Shown piece after piece: positions 17,547-25,536 of a DNA stretch of 64,000 bases. The position numbers and the translations under genes are program-made. The stretch comes from Verrucomicrobia bacterium Tous-C9LFEB (GTDB lineage: Bacteria > Verrucomicrobiota > Verrucomicrobiia > Methylacidiphilales > UBA1321), in contig NEUU01000008.1 of NCBI GenBank assembly GCA_002304345.1, positions 1 to 64,000 of the forward strand, written 5' to 3'. The notes beneath the pieces were generated by a model. The model worked only from the letters and a program-made list of their open reading frames with translations, was not told where the DNA came from and made no database searches. Position 1 is the first letter of the stretch. The number at the start of each line of letters is the position of its first letter.

Positions 17547-17591
17547 CCTTCCCACTGAAAACGGAAAACCTCGAACCGAAAACTTTCCCCC

Positions 17592-18296
17592 ATGTCCTCT
17601 CCCTCTACTGCCGACAGCCGCGACGCTCTCTTCGCCCGCATCCGCGAAGCGCTCGCCAATCCCGCCATCTCACACGCGCACGAACATCCGGTTCATCCGG
17701 CCAACGTCACGCCCGAAGCCACCCTCTCGCAATGGCTCCCCGCCGTCGGGGCCACCTTCGAGGAGCAACTCGATCTCTTCGCCCGCAACAGCGTCGACCT
17801 CAAGACCGAATTCAAAGTCGTCGCGTCGGCGGAAGAAGCCGCAGCGCATCTGAACGCCCTCGCGACGGAAAACAAATGGACCAAGGTCGCCACACATCGC
17901 GGCTCCATTAATGACGCCGTCGCGGCCCAGCTCACCACACCCGTCTATCGCGTGGATGATCAGTTCGACAAAGTGCAGCTCGAAACCTGCGATGCCGGCA
18001 TCACCGAGTGCGAAGCGCTCGTTGCGCAAACCGGTTCCGTCTGCCTCACCGCTCCCAGCAGCGGCGGACGTTCGCTCTCCGTCCTGCCCCCGCACCACGT
18101 CGTCCTCGCGCGTCGCAGCCAACTCATCGCCGACCTGCCCGCCGCCTACGCCCTGCTCAAAACCAAGTACGGCGCGAAGGGGTACCCCAGCTTCATCTCC
18201 TTCACCACCGGCCCCAGCCGCACCGGCGACATCGAACGCATCCTCGTCCTCGGCGCGCACGGCCCGAAGAAGTTGACCGTGCTGTTGCTGCCGTAA
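17592..18296 (+). CDS. lutC: Lactate utilisation protein C, LUD domain
   Basis: A 234-residue LUD-domain protein, third subunit of the LutABC L-lactate oxidation system. The C-terminal half shows the conserved ECEALVAQTGSVCL near 140, LPPHHVVL near 165 and FTTGPSRTGDIE near 205. It ends eight bases before the convergent AraC gene, so it is the last gene of the rhaB-lutABC unit. Confidence 0.92.
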   Translation: MSSPSTADSRDALFARIREALANPAISHAHEHPVHPANVTPEATLSQWLPAVGATFEEQLDLFARNSVDLKTEFKVVASAEEAAAHLNALATENKWTKVATHRGSINDAVAAQLTTPVYRVDDQFDKVQLETCDAGITECEALVAQTGSVCLTAPSSGGRSLSVLPPHHVVLARRSQLIADLPAAYALLKTKYGAKGYPSFISFTTGPSRTGDIERILVLGAHGPKKLTVLLLP

Positions 18297-18303
18297 AGGC
18301 GGA

Positions 18304-19326
18304 TCAGCCTTTCGGCTGCTGGATCGACGCGCTCAGCGACGCCTGCGCCGCGAGCCACGAATTGCCCTCCGCCAACACTTCGGAGTAGAACGCCTCGGAG
18401 CGATACTTCGCCAGCTTGTCGCCCAACTGTCGTTCCATCCGGCGTCGGTACTCCCGCGCATTCACGCCGTAGTACTGGCGAAAACTCCGCGCGAATTGCT
18501 TCGGCTCCGCCCAACCCACACGCCGCCCCACTTCGCCCACGGGAATGCTCTCGGCCAACAATAACGTCGCCGCGAGTTCCGCCCGCCGGTTCGCCAGATA
18601 CTTCATCGGCGCGAAACCCGTGTTCGCATGGAACAACCGCACGAGGTAACTCGGATTCACATGCAACTCCGCGGCCAATTGCCCCAGCGTCCAGGTCCGC
18701 GACATGTCCTGTTCGAAAAGTTGCAACGCCCGCCGCACCGAAGGATGCACATCCAGCGGCCGCTCCGGCGAACTCCGGATACGCTGGCCCGATTTCGCCA
18801 GCAGATTCAGCACGAGGAACAAACGCCCCAACACCTCCACCCGCAGGCCATCCGACTTGGCGTACGCTTCGTGCAAGGCATCCAATGTCTTTCGCAACTC
18901 CGGCAAATCGCGCGGCCGGATCTTCAATTCGATCAGGTCCGGATTATACGCCCGCGACGGCGGCAGCAATTCCCGCATCTCCGGGTCCTGCTCCGTCCAC
19001 GCCAGCTCATGCTGCAGTAACTGCGGCGAGAGCATGCAATTGTAAATCTCCAGATTGCGGCACTTCGCGTACCCGTGCCACGCCCCCGGCGGAATGATGA
19101 AAACGCTGCCGGGCCGGATCATTTTCGAACCGCGCACGGTCAAATGCATCGCCTGCCCCTTCAGCACAAAAGCCAATTCCAGGTAAGCGTGATCGTGCGC
19201 CCCCGTGTCGCCGTGCGATGCGATATGATTCATCCAGAACCACGTCCCCTGCGCGACCCGCACACGGTGAAAGGCCCCCTTCTGCTTGAAGATGGCGTCG
19301 CCGGGCAGCTTCGGTGGTTTTTGCAC
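18304..19326 (-). CDS. AraC-family transcriptional regulator with N-terminal cupin
   Basis: A 340-residue regulator: an N-terminal cupin sensor domain (about 20-105, with HDHAYLELAFVLKG and PGSVFIIPPGAWHGY) and a C-terminal double helix-turn-helix (about 200-295, including WTLGQLAAELHVNPSYLVRL). A 45-residue tail follows the DNA-binding domain. It is divergent from L-rhamnose isomerase, 97 bp away, and is most simply a sugar-responsive activator of that gene. The start is GTG at 19326; no better ATG is available in frame. Confidence 0.9.
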   Translation of the reverse strand: MQKPPKLPGDAIFKQKGAFHRVRVAQGTWFWMNHIASHGDTGAHDHAYLELAFVLKGQAMHLTVRGSKMIRPGSVFIIPPGAWHGYAKCRNLEIYNCMLSPQLLQHELAWTEQDPEMRELLPPSRAYNPDLIELKIRPRDLPELRKTLDALHEAYAKSDGLRVEVLGRLFLVLNLLAKSGQRIRSSPERPLDVHPSVRRALQLFEQDMSRTWTLGQLAAELHVNPSYLVRLFHANTGFAPMKYLANRRAELAATLLLAESIPVGEVGRRVGWAEPKQFARSFRQYYGVNAREYRRRMERQLGDKLAKYRSEAFYSEVLAEGNSWLAAQASLSASIQQPKG

Positions 19327-19423
19327 CCGATCATAATGTCAAGAATTGCGAAGTATTTCTATTAAAAAACGGTAACACTTTTTTTGGCATCCAGCCTAGG
19401 CTTTGTCCTTACCTACATTTCCC

Positions 19424-20623
19424 ATGAAAGACCAAAACATCAGCAAAGTGTTCCGCGCGTTGGATCAGTTCGAAATTGAAACACCCAGCTGGGGCTATGC
19501 CGACACCGGCACCCGCTTCGGCAAATTCCTCCAGGATGCCGCTGCCATCAGCATCGAGGACAAGCTCGCCGACGCCGGCCAGGTGAACGCCTTCACCGGT
19601 TGTTGCCCTACCGTCGCCGTGCACGTCCTCTGGGACTTCAAGAAGGGCCAGAACCCCGCCGACGTGGTCAAGCTCGCCCGCAAGAACGGCGTGAAAATCG
19701 GCTCCATCAACCCGAATCTTTTTCAGGATCAGGAATACAAATACGGTTCCTTCTGCAACACCGACCCGAAAGTGCGCCAGCATGCGCTGCAGCATTCCTT
19801 CGATAGCGTCGAACTCGGCAAGCAGGTCGGCAGCGACATCATTTCGTTCTGGATGGCCGACGGTTCCAACTATCCCGGCCAGGCCAATATCCGCCAGCGC
19901 AAGGCGTTCATGGAAGAGTGCTTCCAGAAGGTGCACAAGAAACTCTCCAAAAAACAGACGATGGTCATCGAGTACAAGCCCTTCGAACCGACCTTCTACC
20001 ACACCGACATCGCCGACTGGGGCATGTCCTACCTCTTCTGCAAAAACGCCGGACCGCAAGCCAAGGTCCTCGTCGACACGGGTCACCACTACGGCTCGCA
20101 GAACATCGAGCAGATCGTCACGTGGCTCCTTGATGAGAACATGCTCGGTGGCTTCCACTTCAACGACCGCCGTTACGCGGATGACGATCTCACGCTCGGC
20201 TCGATCGATCCGTATCAGGTCTTCCGCATCTTCCACGAGATCCTCTACTTCACCTTCGAAAAGGGTCGCGCGCCGAAGATCGCCTACATGATCGACCAGT
20301 CGCACATCGACAAGCCCAAGATCGAAGCGATGCTCCAGACGGTCACCACCGCGCAGGAACTTTTCGCCAAGGCCGCGCTCGTGGATCACAAGCAGCTCGC
20401 CGTCCTGCAGAAGAAGAATCAGCAAGTCGACGCCGAAGAACTCGTGCGCCGCGCCTTCTTCACCGACGTCACGCCTTACCTCAAGGCCTGGCGCAAGGCC
20501 AACGACCTGCCGGTCAACCCGCTGCTCGCCTTCCGCCAGAGCGGTTACGAAACCAAGATCGCCGCGGAACGCAAGGCGCGCCGCATCGAACTCGGTATCG
20601 GCGGCGGCTCGAGCTACGCGTAA
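19424..20623 (+). CDS. rhaI: L-rhamnose isomerase (RhaI type, TIM barrel)
   Basis: A 399-residue metal-dependent aldose-ketose isomerase, interconverting L-rhamnose and L-rhamnulose. It resembles the Pseudomonas/Bacillus RhaI lineage rather than E. coli RhaA. Segments bearing expected metal and catalytic residues are visible: VIEYKPFEPTFYHTD near 181, VLVDTGHHYGSQNIEQ near 211, GGFHFNDRRYADDDL near 240 and DQSHIDKPKIEAM near 289. ATG 19424 is preferred to the in-frame TTG at 19403. A strong terminator follows. The pathway context (rhamnulokinase, class II aldolase) agrees with rhamnose. Confidence 0.93.
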   Translation: MKDQNISKVFRALDQFEIETPSWGYADTGTRFGKFLQDAAAISIEDKLADAGQVNAFTGCCPTVAVHVLWDFKKGQNPADVVKLARKNGVKIGSINPNLFQDQEYKYGSFCNTDPKVRQHALQHSFDSVELGKQVGSDIISFWMADGSNYPGQANIRQRKAFMEECFQKVHKKLSKKQTMVIEYKPFEPTFYHTDIADWGMSYLFCKNAGPQAKVLVDTGHHYGSQNIEQIVTWLLDENMLGGFHFNDRRYADDDLTLGSIDPYQVFRIFHEILYFTFEKGRAPKIAYMIDQSHIDKPKIEAMLQTVTTAQELFAKAALVDHKQLAVLQKKNQQVDAEELVRRAFFTDVTPYLKAWRKANDLPVNPLLAFRQSGYETKIAAERKARRIELGIGGGSSYA

Positions 20624-20644
20624 GAGCGTGATGCTCCACCCTAT

Positions 20645-20714
20645 AACGCTTCGCCCCAAGTGAAGCGTTTGGGTTAAATACAAAAAAGGCGGCATGAAAA
20701 TGCCGCCTTTTTTT
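20645..20714. terminator. Bidirectional terminator between rhaI and the HPt gene
   Basis: A 13-bp stem (AAAAAAGGCGGCA paired with TGCCGCCTTTTTT, 20682-20714) with a six-base loop ends in T-runs in both directions and lies between convergent genes. A second small hairpin (AACGCTTC paired with GAAGCGTT) occupies 20645-20669. Confidence 0.88.
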
Positions 20715-20731
20715 GTGCGCGAAAGAGCTTA

Positions 20732-21124
20732 TTAGCTCCGCAGCGACGGGAACCGATCCTCGAGTTTCGCCATGGAAGAAATCAGGCTCTTCTCCAGTTG
20801 GCTGACCAACCGGTCCCATTCCCGGTCACTGGGCGTACGATGCAAATACTCGATATGGCCCAGCCGGTTCGATAAATCCACAAAACCCAGGCTGCGAGCC
20901 GCGCCCTTGAGATAATGCGCGTTCTTGGAGAGCACCTCTTTTTCCGTCAGGTGCAAACTTTCCTTCAACTCCCGGATCCGGTGCGTCGCATCGAGCGCGA
21001 AATCCTGATAAATCCCCCGAACCTCATCCGGCAGAACCGTCTTGTCTCCCACCAGTAAATCCACCTGTTCCCAGTCCACAAATTGGGGCTCCACCGTCGC
21101 GCAATAATTGGTTTTCACAACCAA
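20732..21124 (-). CDS. HPt (histidine phosphotransfer) domain protein
   Basis: A 130-residue protein whose centre carries the HPt motif KNAHYLKGAARSLGF (about 68-82); the His would accept phosphate from a receiver domain. The rest is predicted helical, matching a four-helix HPt bundle. No partner kinase or response regulator gene is next to it, so it serves a phosphorelay encoded elsewhere. The frame opens at TTG 21124; GTG 21118 is another possible start. It is on the same strand as the cyclase gene 61 bp upstream, so the two may be co-transcribed. Confidence 0.8.
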   Translation of the reverse strand: MVVKTNYCATVEPQFVDWEQVDLLVGDKTVLPDEVRGIYQDFALDATHRIRELKESLHLTEKEVLSKNAHYLKGAARSLGFVDLSNRLGHIEYLHRTPSDREWDRLVSQLEKSLISSMAKLEDRFPSLRS

Positions 21125-21185
21125 TCACATCGGCAGGGTTAATGAGCGACTTTAGCGGCTTGCGCAAACAATTTTTCAGCCCGGA

Positions 21186-21872
21186 TCAAACCCCGTCGGA
21201 CGGCAGTTTTCCCATCAATTCGAACACCTCCACCGGCTGGCTGAGACCCCGGATCGGGATGCCCCCCAACGGTCGGAACTGGAACTGATCCGCCACCTCG
21301 TTCATGGCCGCTTCACTGAGTAAAATGCGGGAACCGAGCTCCTTGTTGAGCGACTCCAGCCGCGACGCCAAATTCACCGTACCCCCGATCACCGTGTACT
21401 CGCTGCGCTCGCCAAAACCGATCTCCCCGGCAATCACATCGCCGTAGTGCAAACCGATGCCCAGCCCCAGCCCATACGGCTTCAACATCTTCTCGAGGTT
21501 TTGACGCAAAGCCAGTGCTACATTGGCCGCAGCCGCCATCGGCTCGGGAATTTCCACCGGCACGCCAAAAAGAATGAGCGCCCCGTCCCCGATAAACTTG
21601 TTCACCGTACCGCCCTGCGCCGAAGCGATCACCACGATATGCTCCCAATAATTCGCCAGCAACGCGGCCACTTCACAAGGCGGCTTGCCATCGGAATAGG
21701 CCGTGAACCCGCGGATATCGCAAAACATCACCGCCGTCCGCACCAACCGGGGCGGTTGCGGCCCCTCCGCATTCAGCAACGTTTCGGCAATTTCCGGAGA
21801 AAAATACCGGCCCAGAATGGCCTCTGTCCGCTGAGCCCGGCTCGGTTCACCCGTGGGAATGGTGCTCGACAT
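21186..21872 (-). CDS. Class III adenylate/guanylate cyclase catalytic protein
   Basis: A 228-residue cytoplasmic cyclase made almost only of the catalytic domain. Metal-binding aspartates are D52 (MFCDIRGFT) and D96 (NKFIGDGALILFG); the transition-state residues N167 and R171 lie in GGTVNLASRLES. The base-contacting Lys (K92) is present, but the position that is Asp in typical adenylate cyclases (GDTVN) is Gly here, so base specificity is uncertain. ATG 21872 is chosen because upstream in-frame sequence overlaps the divergent superoxide dismutase promoter region. The residues before the domain (YFSPEIAETLL) are typical of bacterial cyclases. Confidence 0.88.
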   Translation of the reverse strand: MSSTIPTGEPSRAQRTEAILGRYFSPEIAETLLNAEGPQPPRLVRTAVMFCDIRGFTAYSDGKPPCEVAALLANYWEHIVVIASAQGGTVNKFIGDGALILFGVPVEIPEPMAAAANVALALRQNLEKMLKPYGLGLGIGLHYGDVIAGEIGFGERSEYTVIGGTVNLASRLESLNKELGSRILLSEAAMNEVADQFQFRPLGGIPIRGLSQPVEVFELMGKLPSDGV

Positions 21873-21933
21873 GCCGTTACATTGCCATCCTTCGCCACTC
21901 AAGGCAATCCCGCACCCTTTGACAGCGCTCCTT

Positions 21934-22692
21934 ATGCGGTTTACGTTCTCGCTTATGATTACGAGACGCGATGCCCTTCGGGCGGCAGCCATGACCTTTA
22001 TTGCCGCAGCCACCGGTTCCACTCTCTCATCCCCCCGCGCCACGGCAGCGGAGCCCGCCGCTCCCGCCAGTGCGACGCCGCCCGCTCCGGGTGGCCCCTT
22101 CGTCCTGCCTCCGCTCCTGTATCCGCCGGATGCGCTCGAGCCCTACATCGATGCCCGCACCATGACGATCCATCACGACAAACATCACGCCGCCTACGTC
22201 AACAACGCCAACAAGGCGCTCGTCGGGCAGGACGCACTCGCCAAGCTCTCCGCCGAGGAGATCCTGCGCCAACTCGCCACCATCCCCGAACCGTTGCGCA
22301 CCACCCTGCGCAATAATGTGGGCGGTCACGTCAACCACAGCTTCTTCTGGTTGCTCCTGCAAAAGGACGGCGGCCAGCCGAAGGGCGAACTCGCCCGGAA
22401 AATCAACGCCACGTTCGGACCACTCGAGGCGTTCCAAAAACAATTCAGCGATGCGGCCCTGAAAGTCTTCGGCAGCGGTTGGGCGTGGCTCAGCCTGACC
22501 CCCGACAAAAAGCTCGTCATCGAAACCACCGCGAATCAGGACAACCCCATCTCCCACGGCAACAAACCGCTGTTGGGAATCGACGTTTGGGAACACGCCT
22601 ATTATCTGAAATACCAGAACGTCCGCGCCGATTACATCGCCGCGTTCACCAAGGTCATCAACTGGGAATTCGTCGCCTCGCGACTCGGGTAA
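21934..22692 (+). CDS. Exported superoxide dismutase, Mn-type Fe/Mn family
   Basis: A 252-residue protein from ATG 21934 (or 245 from ATG 21955). ITRRDALRAAAM plus a hydrophobic run and an Ala-rich region suggest a Tat signal, so the enzyme acts outside the cytoplasm. The mature part has the metal ligands in TIHHDKHHAAYV, GGHVNHSFFW and DVWEHAYY. GGHVNHSFFW and the ANQDNP motif are the form seen in manganese enzymes rather than iron ones. It removes superoxide. Tat export of a metal-loaded dismutase is plausible, because Tat carries folded proteins. Confidence 0.92.
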   Translation: MRFTFSLMITRRDALRAAAMTFIAAATGSTLSSPRATAAEPAAPASATPPAPGGPFVLPPLLYPPDALEPYIDARTMTIHHDKHHAAYVNNANKALVGQDALAKLSAEEILRQLATIPEPLRTTLRNNVGGHVNHSFFWLLLQKDGGQPKGELARKINATFGPLEAFQKQFSDAALKVFGSGWAWLSLTPDKKLVIETTANQDNPISHGNKPLLGIDVWEHAYYLKYQNVRADYIAAFTKVINWEFVASRLG

Positions 22693-22743
22693 CGGGATTG
22701 GATTGAGTTCGTCGCTTATTTTCAAATCCCAAACCTTCTCAGC

Positions 22744-22830
22744 CGATCCTTCGACAAGCTCAGACTAACGCCAGATGCGTAATACTGGGTCCAGCGTCAC
22801 GCTGGTCATCCTGAGCTTGTCGAAGGATCG
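22744..22830. repeat. Dispersed CTTGTCGAAGG hairpin element, copy 1
   Basis: Inverted ends CGATCCTTCGACAAGCTCAG (22744-22763) and its complement (22811-22830) enclose a short middle with the small palindrome CCAGCGTCACGCTGG. The part 22784-22830 is identical, inverted, to 33134-33180 (47 bp). Bases 22831-22983 hold further palindromic repeats (for example GGGCTCAACGAGCCC) and no gene. Confidence 0.8.
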
Positions 22831-22983
22831 CGTGGGATGGTGGACGATGCGACAATCATCTTGAAAGCAGGTTAGAATAAGCACGCTGTCCGGGCTCAAC
22901 GAGCCCGGCTACAACTCTACCGCAAGAGTTTGGCTTCTCACTATATCTCGGGATGTAGCCGCCCTCGTTGAGGGCGGACTCCC

Positions 22984-23187
22984 CTAAACCGCACCCTTGA
23001 ACCGCGCGGCGTCGATGATCGACCACAGGTGGATCACCCACCCGAGCAGAAAGAACCAGAGGATGCCCGCCAGCACAAACATGATGGCGGCGAGCAGGAA
23101 CCGGCCCTGCACCAATTGGCCAAGGCCGGGGACAAAGAAGCTGCAGACCGCGGCGATAACGTTTCCAGTGGATCCTTGACCGGCCAT
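22984..23187 (-). CDS. Small membrane protein, TM2-like
   Basis: A 67-residue protein from ATG 23187. It has two hydrophobic stretches (about 9-23 and 29-55) around a PGLGQLVQGR motif, which resembles TM2/DUF5683-type small membrane proteins. Function is unknown. It starts eight bases after the NIL-domain gene and may be the last gene of that operon. Its role there, if any, is not evident. Confidence 0.7.
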   Translation of the reverse strand: MAGQGSTGNVIAAVCSFFVPGLGQLVQGRFLLAAIMFVLAGILWFFLLGWVIHLWSIIDAARFKGAV

Positions 23188-23194
23188 AATGATT

Positions 23195-23443
23195 TTATCC
23201 TTCGATGGTGTTGATTTCGACGGGTTCGACCTGCACGCCCGCCCCTTCGAGCCACTTGACGGCAGACTTGATTTCCTCGCGCTCGCCTTCGAGTTCGAGG
23301 GCAATAATACCGACTTCCTTCGTCACGCTGGAGCTGCGGATATTAAAGATCACCTTGTACTTCTGGCTCATCTCCCAGATGAGCGGACGGGTGACGCCGT
23401 TTGCATCGAACGTGAGCCAAAATCGTTGTTTTTCCTGAGCCAT
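23195..23443 (-). CDS. NIL domain protein
   Basis: An 82-residue stand-alone NIL domain (PF09383-like), a ferredoxin-like fold first known from the C-terminus of MetN methionine transporter ATPases, where it binds methionine. Signature segments are RFWLTFDANGVTRPLIWEMS and NIRSSSVTKEVGIIALELEG. ATG 23443 is chosen because the frame upstream only reads the adjacent inverted repeat. In the same direction and close by are the sulfur-carrier-like protein and threonine synthase-like enzyme, under one SAM riboswitch. NIL proteins are also linked to anaerobic homocysteine formation, so a sulfur amino acid role is inferred. Confidence 0.88.
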   Translation of the reverse strand: MAQEKQRFWLTFDANGVTRPLIWEMSQKYKVIFNIRSSSVTKEVGIIALELEGEREEIKSAVKWLEGAGVQVEPVEINTIEG

Positions 23444-23485
23444 GGGTGGAGTATCCGCAGATTTTGAGGAGTAAGAAAGGAGAAA

Positions 23486-23631
23486 GTCCGCAGATTTCGC
23501 AGATTTACACAGATTAAAGACTTTGTTTTTGAACCAGAAAATCAAGAGACCAAACGAGCTGGCGCTCTCCTGATCCCAATCAATTCCCTGGCCTTTTTAA
23601 TCTGTGTGAATCTGCGAAATCTGCGGACTGT
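23486..23631. repeat. Inverted repeat with GCAGATTTCGCAGATT arms
   Basis: The arms 23486-23518 and 23597-23630 are reverse complements with about one mismatch (GTCCGCAGATTTCGCAGATT at the outer end), around a loop of about 78 bp. The element sits between the sulfur-carrier-like gene and the NIL gene within one predicted operon. Confidence 0.88.
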
Positions 23632-23640
23632 CCCCGCTGG

Positions 23641-23916
23641 TCAACCGCCCGCGATGGCCGGGACGATGCTGACCTCGTCGTTGTCCTTGATCGCCGTGTT
23701 CTTATCGTCGAGGAACCGGACGTCCTCGCCGTTCACGTAGATATTCACGAAACGGCGCAGGTTCCCCTGCTCGTCGACGAGACGTTCACCGATACCGGGA
23801 AAAGCCTTTTCGAGATTCTGGATCACTTCGGAAACCGTCGAGCCGGAGCCTTCGACTGTGTCCTGGTTGCTGGTAAGTCCACGCAAAGGCGTGGGGATGC
23901 TGACTTGGATGGGCAT
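23641..23916 (-). CDS. ThiS/MoaD-family ubiquitin-like sulfur carrier
   Basis: A 91-residue beta-grasp protein that ends in AIAGG. The C-terminal Gly-Gly is the site where such carriers are adenylated and turned into a thiocarboxylate that donates sulfur. The central NLRRFVNIYVNGEDVRFL is typical of MoaD-like proteins. No molybdopterin or thiamine genes are nearby. Its neighbours are a threonine synthase-like PLP enzyme and a NIL protein, so it may supply sulfur for amino acid synthesis. No activating E1-like enzyme is in the window, so that step would rely on a gene elsewhere. Confidence 0.9.
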   Translation of the reverse strand: MPIQVSIPTPLRGLTSNQDTVEGSGSTVSEVIQNLEKAFPGIGERLVDEQGNLRRFVNIYVNGEDVRFLDDKNTAIKDNDEVSIVPAIAGG

Positions 23917-23961
23917 ATTCTTTGGGAGAAATTTCTAAAGAGTCCTGATCGCGTGGTTTTC

Positions 23962-24014
23962 TGTAGGGCGCTTCGGTGAAGCGCCATGGCGGCTCACCGA
24001 GCCGCCCTACAGTC
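23962..24014. repeat. Intergenic three-way-junction repeat, copy 2
   Basis: CTGTAGG and CCTACAG enclose two hairpins (GGCGCTTC-GGT-GAAGCGCC and GGCGGCTC-ACC-GAGCCGCC). Same plan as 5145-5196. It lies between the threonine synthase-like gene and the carrier gene. Confidence 0.8.
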
Positions 24015-24071
24015 CGAGTTCCATCGTGAAATCAAAGCTCTTCGTCATTCCGTTGATTGTTGATGTAAAAG

Positions 24072-25331
24072 TTACTGCGCTGCTTCGAGGGCTTCTTCTG
24101 CGGCAATGAGTTGATCGAATTCGCGCAAGCTCGGCTTGATCAGGCGCGGTTTCGCCAGATGTTCCTGCAACGCCTCGGACGTCTTCAAGCCGTGACCGGT
24201 GATGCACAGCACGATCGGACCATTGTCCGCGATCTTGCCCGATGCGATCATCTTCTTCGCGCATGCGACGGTAACGCCGCCCGCCGTCTCGGCAAAGATG
24301 CCTTCGGTTTCCGCCAGCAACTTGATCGCCTCGATGATCTCCGCGTCGGTCGCATCCTCGGCGCTGCCGCCGGTCTTGCGCATCGTATTCACCGCGTAGT
24401 AACCGTCCGCCGGGGTGCCGATGGCGAGCGATTTCGCGATCGTGTTCGGCTTCGGCTGCGGCTTGATCAGGTCGGTGCCCGACTTGTGCGCGAACGCAAT
24501 CGGATTACAACCCGTCGCCTGCGCGCCGTGGATGTGGAAAGGCGTTTCGTCGAGCAGGCCGACCTTGATCGCTTCCTCGTACGACTTCGTGATCTTCGTC
24601 AGGAGCGAACCGCTCGCCATCGGAACGACCGTGTGGGTCGGGATGCGCCAGCCGAGTTGCTCGGCAATTTCGAAGCCCATCGACTTCGAACCTTCAGCGT
24701 AGTAGGGACGCAAATTCACATTCACGAAACCCCAGCCGTACTTGCCCGCGATCTCGGAACAAAGGCGGTTCACCTGATCGTACGCGCCGTGAATACCGAT
24801 CACGTTCGTGCCGTACACGAGACTGTTCAACACCTTGCTCGCTTCCAGATCCGCGGGAATCAGCACATAGCTCTTCAGCCCGGCACTCGCCGCGTTGGCC
24901 GCGACGCTGTTGGCCAGATTGCCAGTCGACGCACACGCGACGATCTTGAAACCGAGTTCCTTCGCGCGGGAGAGCGCCACCGAAACCACGCGATCCTTGA
25001 ACGAAAGCGTGGGGTAATTCACCGTGTCATTCTTGACGTAAAGTTCTTTGACGCCGAGCGCCTTCGCCAGACGGTCCGCCTTCACCAGCGGCGTATATCC
25101 CACCTGGAGGCCGACAGTCGGTTCGGCATCAATGGGGAGCAGCTCGCGGTAACGCCACATCGTCTGCGGGCGCGATTCGATCTTCGCTCGCGAGATCGCG
25201 GAGCGGATCAGGTCGTAGTCGTAATCAGCCTCGAGCGGGCCGAAATCAAATTCGCAAACGTGGATCGCCTTCTTGGGGTAACGACGGCCGCACTCGCGAC
25301 ACTTCAAGTGGTTGAAGAATTCTGTAGCCAT
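24072..25331 (-). CDS. thrC: Threonine synthase-family PLP enzyme
   Basis: A 419-residue fold-type II PLP enzyme. An N-terminal zinc-ribbon-like part (CRECGRRYP then VCEFDFGPL) precedes the catalytic domain; the PLP lysine is in NYPTLSFKDRV near 118, and STGNLANSVAANAA near 145 is the phosphate-binding loop. Standard threonine synthase turns O-phosphohomoserine into threonine. Here the gene follows a SAM-I riboswitch and leads a unit with a ThiS/MoaD-like carrier and a NIL protein. This makes a role on the methionine side, such as sulfur transfer to O-phosphohomoserine, a serious alternative. Family is certain; the true reaction is not. The gene symbol follows homology only. Confidence 0.85.
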   Translation of the reverse strand: MATEFFNHLKCRECGRRYPKKAIHVCEFDFGPLEADYDYDLIRSAISRAKIESRPQTMWRYRELLPIDAEPTVGLQVGYTPLVKADRLAKALGVKELYVKNDTVNYPTLSFKDRVVSVALSRAKELGFKIVACASTGNLANSVAANAASAGLKSYVLIPADLEASKVLNSLVYGTNVIGIHGAYDQVNRLCSEIAGKYGWGFVNVNLRPYYAEGSKSMGFEIAEQLGWRIPTHTVVPMASGSLLTKITKSYEEAIKVGLLDETPFHIHGAQATGCNPIAFAHKSGTDLIKPQPKPNTIAKSLAIGTPADGYYAVNTMRKTGGSAEDATDAEIIEAIKLLAETEGIFAETAGGVTVACAKKMIASGKIADNGPIVLCITGHGLKTSEALQEHLAKPRLIKPSLREFDQLIAAEEALEAAQ

Positions 25332-25403
25332 AGGATTAATCTCGCTCCCATCAAGAATCGAGTATGGAGGAGAAGAAACGGCAACTCACGATACAGCGTC
25401 GCC

Positions 25404-25536
25404 GTCTCTCATCCCCTCCGCAGTCAAGCGGAGCTGGGTTTGGCACCAGCAGAAAAGAGCATCGCCACTCGGCGCGCCTCGTCTCGGTTGCCGCGGTTTC
25501 ACAGGGCCAGTCCCTCCACCGCTCTCGATAAGAGTT
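25404..25536 (-). promoter_or_regulatory. SAM-I (S-box) riboswitch
   Basis: On the minus strand the region shows the S-box core in order: CTCTTATC opening P1, GGTGGAGGGACTGGCCC, TGAAACCGCGGCAACC, GGTGCCAAACCCAGC, then a P4 hairpin and GATGAGAG closing P1. The two P1 strands pair over eight bases. About 70 bases lie between the aptamer and the ATG at 25331; they contain a candidate terminator-like hairpin (ACGGCGAC paired with GTTGCCGT, followed by TTCTTCT). High SAM should therefore switch the downstream operon off. Confidence 0.93.

Noticed and set aside
19327-19423. Possible sigma-54 promoter upstream of rhaI (TTGGCATCCAGCC)
   Set aside because: The GG and GC elements are not at the required spacing and no activator of that class is nearby.
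19409-20695. 428-residue minus-strand open frame over rhaI
   Set aside because: Antisense of L-rhamnose isomerase with no recognisable motif.
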